Source: Leptolyngbyaceae cyanobacterium JSC-12
GTDB taxonomy: Bacteria > Cyanobacteriota > Cyanobacteriia > Leptolyngbyales > Leptolyngbyaceae
DNA: 64,000 nt
Direction of reading: 5' to 3'
NCBI GenBank assembly: GCA_000309945.1
Contig: CM001633.1
Location: 3,979,912-4,043,911, forward strand
The first letter of the stretch is position 1. Each line of letters opens with the position of its first letter. The notes beneath the pieces are model-generated. The model made no database searches, was not told the DNA's origin, and saw nothing but the letters and a program-made list of their open reading frames with translations. A program made the translations under genes and the position numbers. Shown here piece after piece: positions 36,938-46,339 of this stretch.

Positions 36938-37612
36938 ATGACCGCCGAACGACTCCTTCAGCTTCCTCCCCTGGAAAGTGGCGATCGCCTCACCCGCGCC
37001 GAATTTGAGCGCCGCTATGCTGCCATGCCCCAGCTCAAAAAAGCTGAACTGATTGAAGGAGTTGTCTACGTGAGTTCCCCTGTCCGCGTCATTCACAGCC
37101 AGCCGCATGCCGACTTCATGACCTGGCTTGGGGTATACCGCGCAGCAACCCCTGGCGTTGCTTGTTACGACAATCCCACTTTGCGCCTGGACGCCGACAA
37201 CGAACCCCAACCCGATGCAGTGCTGCGGTTGGAAAGGGGGGGAACTTCCCACATCAGTGACGACGGTTACATCGAAGGTGCCCCTGAATTAATTGTTGAA
37301 ATTGCTGCCAGCAGCGCTTCCTACGACTTACACGACAAACTGCGCGTTTACCGTCGTAACGGCGTTCAGGAATATATCGTCTGGCGCACCTATAACCAGC
37401 AGATTGATTGGTTCTACCTCGAAGAGGGACAGTACAAACCCCAATCTCCCGATGCCACAGGCATCCTGCGAAGCCAGCAATTTCCTGGTCTATGGTTAGC
37501 CGCTCCGGCACTCCTGGCGGGTCATCTTGCTGAGGTCCTGCAAACCCTTCAGCAGGGCATCGCCACCCCCGACCATCAAACCTTTGTTGACACCTTGCGC
37601 TCCTCCTCCTGA
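36938..37612 (+). CDS. Uma2 family endonuclease (DUF820), tandem copy 1
   Basis: 224-aa Uma2 protein: [68 protein letters not shown] and [17 protein letters not shown]. The PDAVL and VEIAASS motifs carry the PD-(D/E)XK residues. It is a duplicate of the gene at 38508: the first ~65 bases and the last ~315 bases are nearly identical at DNA level, whereas the middle has diverged. It ends five bases before an sspA 5' fragment, the same neighbour as in copy 2. Confidence 0.85.
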   Translation: MTAERLLQLPPLESGDRLTRAEFERRYAAMPQLKKAELIEGVVYVSSPVRVIHSQPHADFMTWLGVYRAATPGVACYDNPTLRLDADNEPQPDAVLRLERGGTSHISDDGYIEGAPELIVEIAASSASYDLHDKLRVYRRNGVQEYIVWRTYNQQIDWFYLEEGQYKPQSPDATGILRSQQFPGLWLAAPALLAGHLAEVLQTLQQGIATPDHQTFVDTLRSSS

Positions 37613-37617
37613 GAAGC

Positions 37618-37812
37618 GTGATCTACCTCGACTACCACGCCACCACCCCCGTCGATCGCCGAGTGGCCGATTGCATTCACCACTACATGACAGAAGAATT
37701 TGGCAACGCCAGCAGCACTGACCATGCGTGGGGCGATACCGATAAAGCCCACCTCCAGTACCTCGCTGAAACCGCCCTGATAAAATACTATCAACGCCTG
37801 AGAGCCTCTTAA
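37618..37812 (+). pseudogene. Truncated sspA 5' copy fused to an unrelated tail
   Basis: A 64-codon frame from GTG: the first ~40 codons equal the start of sspA ([17 protein letters not shown] to SSTDHAWGD), then the sequence switches to [20 protein letters not shown], which also occurs near 36305-36360 without the sspA part. It lacks the PLP lysine and catalytic cysteine, so it cannot be a desulfurase. It is open and follows a Uma2 gene, so a short peptide could still be made. Confidence 0.7.
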
Positions 37813-37863
37813 ACTATCGCTTAAACTATCGCTTACCACCCACCCTGAGAGTTGCCCACCATC

Positions 37864-38463
37864 ATGATCACCACTGCGCAGCCACCCCACCTCACCCCCG
37901 ACGACTACCTCCAGCTTGAAGCCCGCAGCCCCGTTAAGCATACATACATCAACGGGGAAATCGTGGCGATGGCCGGAGCCAGTGATGCCCATGTGACAAT
38001 TGCTGGCAACATTTTTTCACTGCTGCGTGCCCACCTGCGGGGAACCGGATGCCGGGTCTACATCTCAGATATGAAAGTCCGTCTTGATGGCTGCAATTGC
38101 TTCTACTATCCTGATGTCTTCGTCACCTGCGATCCGCGCGATCAGGAAACTTCAACCTACAAGTGCTTTCCCTGTTTGATTGTGGAAGTACTGTCTGACT
38201 CCACCGAAGCGTTTGACCGGGGGGACAAATTTATGCACTATCAAACCCTCGACAGCTTGCAGGAATATGTTTTGCTTAACACTCGCCAGCAACGCGTCGA
38301 AACCTTCCGCCGCAACTCATCGGGTCTGTGGGTTCTCCAAACCTACACCGCCGACCAACCTGCCCTCCAACTGACCAGCATCAACTGGAGTGGCAACCTC
38401 ATCGACCTCTACGAAGATGTCACCCTGGAAACCCAGTCCCCTCCTGCCCAACCGACCGCATGA
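37864..38463 (+). CDS. Uma2 family endonuclease (DUF820)
   Basis: 199-aa Uma2 protein of another subgroup than its neighbours: LTPDDYLQLEARSPVKHTYI, NGEIVAMAGASDAHVTIAGN, YYPDVFVTCD (acidic metal site), LIVEVLSDSTEAFDRGDKF and LQEYVLLNTRQQRVETFRR. The catalytic pattern PD...E-x-L is present. The ATG at 37864 is preferred over the TTG at 37852. It sits between the two duplicated Uma2 genes, apparently in one transcript with them. Confidence 0.85.
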   Translation: MITTAQPPHLTPDDYLQLEARSPVKHTYINGEIVAMAGASDAHVTIAGNIFSLLRAHLRGTGCRVYISDMKVRLDGCNCFYYPDVFVTCDPRDQETSTYKCFPCLIVEVLSDSTEAFDRGDKFMHYQTLDSLQEYVLLNTRQQRVETFRRNSSGLWVLQTYTADQPALQLTSINWSGNLIDLYEDVTLETQSPPAQPTA

Positions 38464-38507
38464 CCAAAATCACCCCATAGACTCCAGACAGTTAGAGAGT
38501 TTCCATT

Positions 38508-39197
38508 ATGACGACCGAACGATTGGTTGAGCTTCCCCCTCTGGAAAATGGCGATCGCCTCACCCGCGCCGAATTTGAGCGCCGCTATGCTGCCATGCCC
38601 CAGCTCAAAAAAGCAGAGCTAATTGAAGGAATTGTTTACATGGCATCTCCCTTAAGAGCAAAGGCTCACAGCAGCCCCCATGGAGACATCATGGGATGGT
38701 TGTGGACATACAAAGCCGCAACGCCAGGGATCGATCTCTACGATAATCCCACTGTGCGCCTAGATGCCGACAACGAACCCCAACCCGATGCCGTCCTCAG
38801 AATTGTAACCGGTGGGCAATCCTGGATTAGCCCCGACGACTACATTGAAGGTGCGCCTGAATTAATCGTTGAAATTGCCGCCAGCAGCGCTTCCTACGAC
38901 TTACACGACAAACTGCGCGTTTACCGTCGTAACGGCGTTCAGGAATATATCGTCTGGCGCACCTATAACCAGCAGATTGATTGGTTCTACCTCGAAGAGG
39001 GACAGTACAAACCCCAATCTCCCGATGCCACAGGTATCCTGCGAAGTCAGCAATTCCCTGGTCTATGGTTAGCTGCTCCGGCACTCCTGGCGGGTCATCT
39101 TGCTGAGGTCCTGCAAACCCTTCAGCAGGGCATCGCCACCCCCGACCATCAAACCTTTGTTGACACCTTGCGCTCCTCCTCCTCCCCAGAAGCGTGA
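38508..39197 (+). CDS. Uma2 family endonuclease (DUF820), tandem copy 2
   Basis: 229-aa Uma2 protein, sister of the gene at 36938. It has the same N-terminal [20 protein letters not shown] and the same C-terminal ~105 residues, but a different middle (HSSPHGDIMGWLWTYKAATP). PDAVLR and VEIAASS carry the nuclease core. Its stop overlaps the GTG of sspA by four bases (GTGA), so sspA translation now depends on this gene. Confidence 0.87.
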   Translation: MTTERLVELPPLENGDRLTRAEFERRYAAMPQLKKAELIEGIVYMASPLRAKAHSSPHGDIMGWLWTYKAATPGIDLYDNPTVRLDADNEPQPDAVLRIVTGGQSWISPDDYIEGAPELIVEIAASSASYDLHDKLRVYRRNGVQEYIVWRTYNQQIDWFYLEEGQYKPQSPDATGILRSQQFPGLWLAAPALLAGHLAEVLQTLQQGIATPDHQTFVDTLRSSSSPEA

Positions 39198-40369
39198 TCT
39201 ACCTCGACTACCATGCCACCACCCCCGTCGATCGCCGAGTGGCCGATCGCATTCACCACTACATGACAGAAGAATTTGGCAACGCCAGCAGCACCGATCA
39301 TGCGTGGGGCGATCGTGCTGAAGCTGCCGTCAAGCAAGCCGCCCAACAGGTTGCCGACCTGATCGGAGCCTCACCAAAAGAAATTATTTGGACATCCGGT
39401 GCCACCGAAAGCATCAACCTAGCGATTCAAGGCAGCCTTCTTGCTCCCCTCTCCCGCTCTGGGAGAGGGGCTGGGGGTGAGGGCAAGCATCGCATCGCAC
39501 TAATGCCACTCGAACACAAAGCCGTCCTCGATACTTGCCGTGCTTTGGAGAAGCGAGGTTGGGCTGAATTGGTTTATCTCCAAGTAGATTCCAAAGGTAG
39601 GCTTGACCTGAACCATTTGGAGCAAGCCTGTGCGGAGGGGCTGTCCTTGCTTTGTGTTATGGCAGCCAACAACGAGATTGGCAACATCTATCCCATTCAG
39701 AAGATTGGGCAAATGGCTCAGCATTACGGCATTCCGTTTCTATGTGACGCCTCTCAGGCAGTCGGCAAGATTCCCGTTCAATTTGAAGCGTGGGGCATCA
39801 CCTACCTGGCAATCTCTGCCCACAAGTTCTACGGACCCAAAGGAGTTGGGGCACTGGTTGTGCGTAAAGGCTATCACTTGGAGCCACTGATATTTGGTGG
39901 TGGTCATCAGCGAGGAATGCGATCGGGCACCCTCAACGTTCCAGGGATTGTAGGGTTGGGAGAAGCCTGTCGGTTGCGATCGCTGGAGATGGAAGAGGAC
40001 GAGCGGGCGATCGCTATCAAACGCGATCGCCTTCAAGACCTGCTCTTAGAGAAGATCCCTGACCTCGTAATTAATGGAGATCTAGAGCAACGGCTGGCAG
40101 GAAGTCTTCACATTTCAATTCCTGGTATTCCCAATAGTGCTGTCATTGCTAGGGTTCGTTCTAAATTAGCAATATCAACTGGATCAGCTTGTTCTTCCAA
40201 TGTGGAAGAACCTTCTCATGTACTACGTACAATGAAGCTACAAGATAAAGTGATTGATGGGGCACTTCGTATTGGGATTGGTAAGTTTAGTCAGGATGAG
40301 GAGATTTACACAGCAGCAGACTTTCTAATAGAAGCTTGTGAGATGATTCGTCAAGCTTTGTATGCTTAG
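39194..40369 (+). CDS. sspA: Cysteine desulfurase, SspA/DndA-like sulfur donor
   Basis: 391-aa PLP-dependent class V aminotransferase-fold enzyme of the NifS/IscS type. Visible features: [12 protein letters not shown] start, TSGATESIN, LLCVMAANNEIGNIYPI, the PLP lysine in SAHKFYGPKGVGAL (about residue 212), and the catalytic cysteine in STGSACSSNVEEPSHVLR (about residue 331). It would pass sulfur from L-cysteine to SspD. It starts at a GTG overlapping the Uma2 stop and lacks about eleven N-terminal residues seen in the 35975 remnant. An in-frame palindromic repeat adds LAPLSRSGRGAGGEG near residue 86-100. Housekeeping IscS/NifS is the alternative identity; proximity to ssp genes supports SspA. 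Confidence 0.82.
   Translation: MIYLDYHATTPVDRRVADRIHHYMTEEFGNASSTDHAWGDRAEAAVKQAAQQVADLIGASPKEIIWTSGATESINLAIQGSLLAPLSRSGRGAGGEGKHRIALMPLEHKAVLDTCRALEKRGWAELVYLQVDSKGRLDLNHLEQACAEGLSLLCVMAANNEIGNIYPIQKIGQMAQHYGIPFLCDASQAVGKIPVQFEAWGITYLAISAHKFYGPKGVGALVVRKGYHLEPLIFGGGHQRGMRSGTLNVPGIVGLGEACRLRSLEMEEDERAIAIKRDRLQDLLLEKIPDLVINGDLEQRLAGSLHISIPGIPNSAVIARVRSKLAISTGSACSSNVEEPSHVLRTMKLQDKVIDGALRIGIGKFSQDEEIYTAADFLIEACEMIRQALYA
39446..39470. repeat. Perfect palindromic repeat inside sspA
   Basis: CCCCTCTCCC, loop GCTCT, GGGAGAGGGG, followed by CTGGGGGTGAGGG. This is the look of a dispersed G/C-rich hairpin repeat. It lies in frame within sspA between GSL and KHRIAL and adds about 13 residues. Confidence 0.85.
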
Positions 40370-40452
40370 CATAATTCGACAATCAAAGAAAAAGTTGTTT
40401 GTAGTAGAACTGAAAGGACGAAAGCTGAGTCAAGATGCCAAGGGGCAGATAC

Positions 40453-41942
40453 ACAACTTGGCAAGTTACCGAAGTAGAAAAAACGATCGCCAATCAACTG
40501 GGGAGGAGAGCTTGTAAAATCTGTTCATTTGTATGTCCGTGAGAACATCGCGTCACAATGAATTGCAGCAAATCATCAAAGGCTTGACGAGTGAGGGTAT
40601 AGAGCTTCTGTCCCACCGTTTGCTTGCCTTGAGCAAACTCAAATCGTTCAGATTGTGCGCCAGAACAGGCAGTCCGTTGCAGAATCGACTGCGCCACGCA
40701 ACTAAGACGGAAGTGACGGTTGACCGCTTCCTCGTTCCGCACCTGAGCCGACTCTAGCCCGGTGTGCTGTTTGCTCACCTCATGAAAGACCTCGCAGGAC
40801 CATCGATAACTCCAAGTCTGCATGACTCGCCCACTTTCCCAATGCAACGCATCGGTGAGCAGGAAGCGAGGTGGGTCTTGTAAATCTGCTTGCTCGTGGA
40901 CGATGACCAATCGCTTGCGTCCAAACTTCTTGAGGCGCACGACTTTGGTAAATGCCCAAATCGGTTTCGTTTCGCCGTTGCGGCAAGTGACTTGAATCGG
41001 GCGAAAGCTCTCTGGGTGATGGATTCTGAGTTCTAAACCAATCGCATCTACCCGTTGCCATTGGTCATTCCACAAGATGTTGCGAGAACTTTCAACTTCA
41101 CTCACCCAGTGTTTTCCTGCGGACTCAATCATGGTGGTTAACTCAACAGTCAACACCCCATTGTCAAACGCATAATCGGCGGTGGGAAATTGTCCTTCCG
41201 CTTCCACTTGGCGCACAATCTCGACGGCAATCTCGGTGCGTTTGCGATACTCCAATCGATTCTTGTGATAATGCAACATCTCAATCAGTCGTTCTCGCAC
41301 TTGGTCTAAATCGTCATAGTGGGATTTTGCCGTCACCTTCAGATACTCCCGTTCTGCCACTGAAAAATCTGGAAACTGCACCACCACGTCAATCCCATCA
41401 ATTAGGTGGCGGTTCGCAATCGTCGCCGTCACCACCGTTTGAAAGCAACTCATCCGATGTTCCACATAATCATAGGATCGCTTCACCCCAAAGATCTGCT
41501 TGCCCCAATCGTGATGGCTGAGCGTCCAATCCAGACTGATGACTTCTCGCCCTCGCCCCTGATGCTCTTTGGCTATCACAGCACGATGATGGGACATTAA
41601 CTCTGAACTCCTCCAGCCCGCCTCAAACACCGCTGCGTGCATCGCTCTTCGTCCGCCGACCTCCCCACCTGCTACCCATTGTCCGGCAATCCCTTGCAAG
41701 GTTTTGTTCTCACTCAACAGCAATCCGGTCACATAGCGACTCACCTGCTCAAAGCCTGCGCCTCGGCAGAACAGGTCTCGATATTTCCCAAACTCTTGAG
41801 CAATCGTCGATGGCACAGCGACAAAGGGCAGCATGATACGGCTACGGCTAACGTCTCCTACATTTTCTGCTTATCTTTTTCCTTTCTGGGTAACTTGCCA
41901 AGTCGTGTATCTTTTTCCTTTCTGGGTAACTTGCCAAGTCGT
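40453..41942 (-). mobile_element. Insertion sequence, copy 2 (1490 bp, inverted, one end duplicated)
   Basis: Same element as copy 1 in opposite orientation. The direct duplication GGCAGATAC flanks it (40444-40452 and 41943-41951). The transposase-start end is present twice in tandem: a 36-bp unit ending GGTAACTTGCCAAGTCGT is repeated, which accounts exactly for the 36-bp greater length. The insertion lies 83 bases after sspA. Confidence 0.92.
40494..41834 (-). CDS. DDE transposase, IS4/IS701-like (second copy)
   Basis: 446 aa, identical in protein sequence to the transposase at 34551-35891. Intact frame with the same catalytic motifs (VISLDWT, YAFDNG, YRWSCEVFHEV). The identity means that the two copies are recent and could recombine; their inverted orientation would flip the 4.5-kb segment between them. 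Confidence 0.87.
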   Translation of the reverse strand: MLPFVAVPSTIAQEFGKYRDLFCRGAGFEQVSRYVTGLLLSENKTLQGIAGQWVAGGEVGGRRAMHAAVFEAGWRSSELMSHHRAVIAKEHQGRGREVISLDWTLSHHDWGKQIFGVKRSYDYVEHRMSCFQTVVTATIANRHLIDGIDVVVQFPDFSVAEREYLKVTAKSHYDDLDQVRERLIEMLHYHKNRLEYRKRTEIAVEIVRQVEAEGQFPTADYAFDNGVLTVELTTMIESAGKHWVSEVESSRNILWNDQWQRVDAIGLELRIHHPESFRPIQVTCRNGETKPIWAFTKVVRLKKFGRKRLVIVHEQADLQDPPRFLLTDALHWESGRVMQTWSYRWSCEVFHEVSKQHTGLESAQVRNEEAVNRHFRLSCVAQSILQRTACSGAQSERFEFAQGKQTVGQKLYTLTRQAFDDLLQFIVTRCSHGHTNEQILQALLPS

Positions 41943-41951
41943 GGCAGATAC

Positions 41952-42449
41952 CCAAAGACTCTGAAGTACAATTTCCCTTTGTAGGAAGGGCACCAAACTA
42001 ATGACTACAGTATCATTCCCTTCAGAGGAATTGAGTCAGTATGATTTCATCATGAGCGCGGCTGCCTGTGCTAATCGTGGCTTTGGTAGCAGTCCTATTG
42101 TCAGATGTCGTTTCTCCACAAGATGCATTTTCAGATCTTTGCCTAGCCTATGACCTCTTCCAAGAAGGACGCCGTTCGTTATGTAGAAGTGTTGCAGGCA
42201 ATGCAGGAGATTTTCCCTGAAGCTTTTGATGATGCACCTTGACACTGTCAATAAATCTCTGTTAAGAAGATTTTTGAAGATTTGAGTGAGAGAGTCTCAT
42301 GTCTTGAGCTTAAAATAAATCTTTACAATAACTTCCAGAAGTATCCATGCTTTCAATTTTGTCAATTTTGCATACGGAAAACTTATGGCTCTGAAATGCA
42401 TGCAAAAAATGGCTGCAATGACATGACGTAAGAATCAGTGTTTTAAGCT
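41952..42449. other. Intergenic region with short open fragments
   Basis: No gene I can support. A 50-codon frame begins at 42001 (TTVSFPSEELSQYDFIMSAA) and a 30-codon frame at about 42149 (RYVEVLQAMQEIFPEAFDD); they read like two pieces of one decayed small gene in different frames, interrupted by a frameshift. Family not recognised. Confidence 0.3.
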
Positions 42450-42902
42450 TCAGGGCGGAAAAGTTATGCTTCCAGGCACAGTTTGAATGTTAGGACAAAT
42501 GGCTTGAGCCGCAACTGTCTCTGAAGGTGTTTCATTCCAACCAGCAAGAATCCCTTCTAACTGCGATCGCAGCATGAGCAGAGACTGTATTTTTTGATTA
42601 ATCGCTTCAACTTTATCTTGAAGATGTTGCTTTACCTCACCACAGGGCAGTATTCCTCGGTCATGAACCTCCAAAATACTTTTAATTTCAGTGAGTGTCA
42701 GTCCTAGCGATTGTGCACGCTTGATGAATGCTAATCGATTCAGAACACCACAATCAAACAACCGATAACCGGTACCGGATCGAAGTACACTCGGTGTCAG
42801 CAATCCAATCTCTTCATAGTATCGGATAGTTTTGACTGAAAGCCCAGTCAGTGCGGCAACTTCCCCAATTTTAAACCGTTGTTGTGGTGTAGAGATGTTC
42901 AT
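42450..42902 (-). CDS. MerR family transcriptional regulator (metal-type)
   Basis: 150-aa MerR protein. N-terminal winged HTH: RFKIGEVAALTGLSVKTIRY, YYEEIGLLTPSV, GYRLFD, LNRLAFIKRAQSLGLTLTEI. A dimerisation coiled coil follows (VKQHLQDKVEAINQKIQSLL). Cysteines C87 (LPCGEV) and C136 (AICPNI) lie where CueR/ZntR-type sensors have metal ligands, so a heavy-metal or related inducer is likely. No transporter gene is adjacent. MerR proteins act by untwisting a 19-20 bp spacer promoter; none was identified here. Confidence 0.82.
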   Translation of the reverse strand: MNISTPQQRFKIGEVAALTGLSVKTIRYYEEIGLLTPSVLRSGTGYRLFDCGVLNRLAFIKRAQSLGLTLTEIKSILEVHDRGILPCGEVKQHLQDKVEAINQKIQSLLMLRSQLEGILAGWNETPSETVAAQAICPNIQTVPGSITFPP

Positions 42903-42945
42903 TAACTCTCTCTAAGACTGATTTTGAATTGGCTGATTGGGAACT

Positions 42946-43239
42946 CTAGCGTCCAGGTGGGTTTTTCTTTGACATACTTAACATCGGCAAACCTGCAGAC
43001 GAAGGAGGAAGGATGTAGACTGGCGGACGATTTTGTGGCTCCAAGGGACGTTTGCGAGCATACTTTTGCCGAACACCCAGTGCGATCGCAATCCCTACTA
43101 CACTAAACCCCAATGACATCAACGACCAATGTTCACCTAGCCCACCAACTGCTACGTTCACAGTCCCAACCGTAATCATAAAGCTGATGATGGGTTGTTT
43201 CCGATAAGCCGACTTCAAAATGCGAGTCCAACTATCCAT
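42946..43239 (-). CDS. Small membrane protein
   Basis: 97-aa protein with two hydrophobic helices (ISFMITVGTVNVAVGGL and LMSLGFSVVGIAIALGV), then a basic, proline-rich tail (RQKYARKRPLEPQNRPPVYI). Inner-membrane location is inferred. The ATG at 43239 (MDSWTR) is preferred. It is 43 bases upstream of the MerR gene on the same strand and may be co-transcribed. Family not recognised. Confidence 0.5.
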   Translation of the reverse strand: MDSWTRILKSAYRKQPIISFMITVGTVNVAVGGLGEHWSLMSLGFSVVGIAIALGVRQKYARKRPLEPQNRPPVYILPPSSAGLPMLSMSKKNPPGR

Positions 43240-43905
43240 GCAGGACACTCTACTGCTACTAGCACAATTTTAGCAATCGACTATAAGCGGTTGCAGGTTA
43301 CCTGTAAAGCTGGATTAAGAATATTACTGTTCCCCAAAGATTACTCTTCCTTTAAAAAAACTATCCGCTTCCACTAGAGTGAGTTGGATAACCAGCACAC
43401 TAGGAGTAGAAGCGGTCTAGTTGGGTCTTCAAGCTAGAACCTAACTGCCGGAAGGAACTCTACCTAGCTCAATCTAGATTGACTATGTAGCCTTTCTAAA
43501 GCTGAACTGTTGATTAGAGGACAGCTCCGGCGCACAGTTGGCTTACTCCAGCTAGATGACCCAAGCATTTACTACTGTCTTGCATGGGCATCACCTCCTT
43601 GTCCCTAAATGGTTTAGTCTCAAGAGTTTTGGAGTTCGATGCAGCCTTTCGACATGCATCTTGCATTAAGATAACACAGTTTTTCGAGAATGGGAGGGCT
43701 GGGATCAAATCAGGATAAGGAAGGGGACTTGATGCGGGAGTGTTTCTCTTTCTTGCCACGTTTCTGGTTTCCTTGGTCAAACTTTCTTCCTTTCCACGCC
43801 ATTACATTGTGCTGGTTGCCCTCTTTTGTGGGGGTGTTTTCCTGTTAGGTTAGGCTGCACTTGCAAGACTATCCTCGGCAGCGATCGCGCTTTGTAATAG
43901 TGGGA
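43240..43905. other. Intergenic region with one small candidate ORF
   Basis: About 650 bases before the pgm stop. Apart from a 25-aa frame with a very strong ribosome site (listed separately) nothing is supported. Confidence 0.4.
43514..43591 (-). CDS. Putative 25-aa peptide with strong ribosome binding site
   Basis: ATG at 43591 preceded by AAGGAGGTG at close spacing, an unusually good Shine-Dalgarno for this genome. The peptide is MPMQDSSKCLGHLAGVSQLC plus AGAVL, with two cysteines. No family known. It could be a leader peptide, a small signalling peptide, or chance. Confidence 0.3.
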   Translation of the reverse strand: MPMQDSSKCLGHLAGVSQLCAGAVL

Positions 43906-45579
<1,674 letters not shown>

Positions 45580-45628
45580 TTAGGAGAGTTTGGTGACTTG
45601 TGTGTGATGCCGTGCTTACATAAAGCGT

Positions 45629-46156
45629 TTATGCGTTGTCGCCATAATGATAATCCCCTGACTTGCCGCCTGTTTTGCTGATTAGGTGAATTTCTTCAAT
45701 GCAAATTGATTTTTCCAGGGCTTTTGCCATGTCATAGAGCGTCAAAGCAGCCACAGAGACGGCAGTGAGTGCTTCCATCTCTACCCCAGTCTCAGCCTTG
45801 ATTTTGACCATCGCTTCGATGTGATAGCCAGGGAGATTGGGGTCTGGAATAATTTGGACTTCGACTGTTTGTAGTGGCAGGGGATGACAGAGGGGAATTA
45901 GATTTGCCGTTTGTTTGGCTGCCATGATGCCTGCAAGGCGAGCCGTTCCCAGGACATCACCTTTGGGGGAATTTCCAGCAGCGATCGCGTCAAAGGTTGC
46001 CCTCTGCATTCGGACTCGACCTGCTGCTGTTGCCTGGCGCACGGTTTGAGGTTTACTGGAAACATCCACCATTTGAGCCTGTCCCTGAGCATCTAAGTGG
46101 GTCAGCAGTGGGGTTTGAGTAAGGTGAGAAGTGGGAGACGAAAAATTTTGTGACAT
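45629..46156 (-). CDS. moaC: Cyclic pyranopterin monophosphate synthase MoaC
   Basis: 175-aa enzyme of molybdenum cofactor synthesis that rearranges 3',8-cH2GTP to cPMP. Motifs: [19 protein letters not shown] at the start, [50 protein letters not shown] and [10 protein letters not shown]. The ATG at 46156 is chosen because an upstream extension of the frame would run through the tRNA-Arg gene. The nearest moa/moe partner is not in the window. Confidence 0.95.
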   Translation of the reverse strand: MSQNFSSPTSHLTQTPLLTHLDAQGQAQMVDVSSKPQTVRQATAAGRVRMQRATFDAIAAGNSPKGDVLGTARLAGIMAAKQTANLIPLCHPLPLQTVEVQIIPDPNLPGYHIEAMVKIKAETGVEMEALTAVSVAALTLYDMAKALEKSICIEEIHLISKTGGKSGDYHYGDNA

Positions 46157-46189
46157 TGAACTTCGTATGTTACTATTGAAAGGTTTCAA

Positions 46190-46263
46190 GGGCGTGTAGC
46201 TCAGTGGACTAGAGCACGTGGCTACGGACCACGGTGTCGGGGGTTCGAATCCCTCCTCGCCCG
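46190..46263 (+). tRNA. tRNA-Arg (anticodon ACG)
   Basis: 74-base cloverleaf: acceptor GGGCGUG with CUCGCCC (one U-U mismatch), D arm AGCUCAGUGGACUAGAGC, anticodon stem GUGG/CCAC with loop CUACGGA (ACG), and T arm GGGGGUUCGAAUCCCUC. It is divergent from moaC, 33 bases away. Confidence 0.95.
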
Positions 46264-46339
46264 TTTCTAATAATATGGCTGTAGGGACATATGCAAGCAT
46301 GTCCTCTCCTTTGATGGCTTATTGGTAGTGGCTTATTGG

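Noticed and set aside
34479-41942. Composite transposon formed by the two IS copies carrying sspA
   Set aside because: Each IS has its own matching 9-bp target duplication (GTGAGAAAC and GGCAGATAC). A composite element moving as one unit would have a single duplication at the outer ends only.
46157-46300. N-terminal extension of MoaC
   Set aside because: The upstream reading frame runs antisense through the tRNA-Arg gene and does not resemble MoaC.
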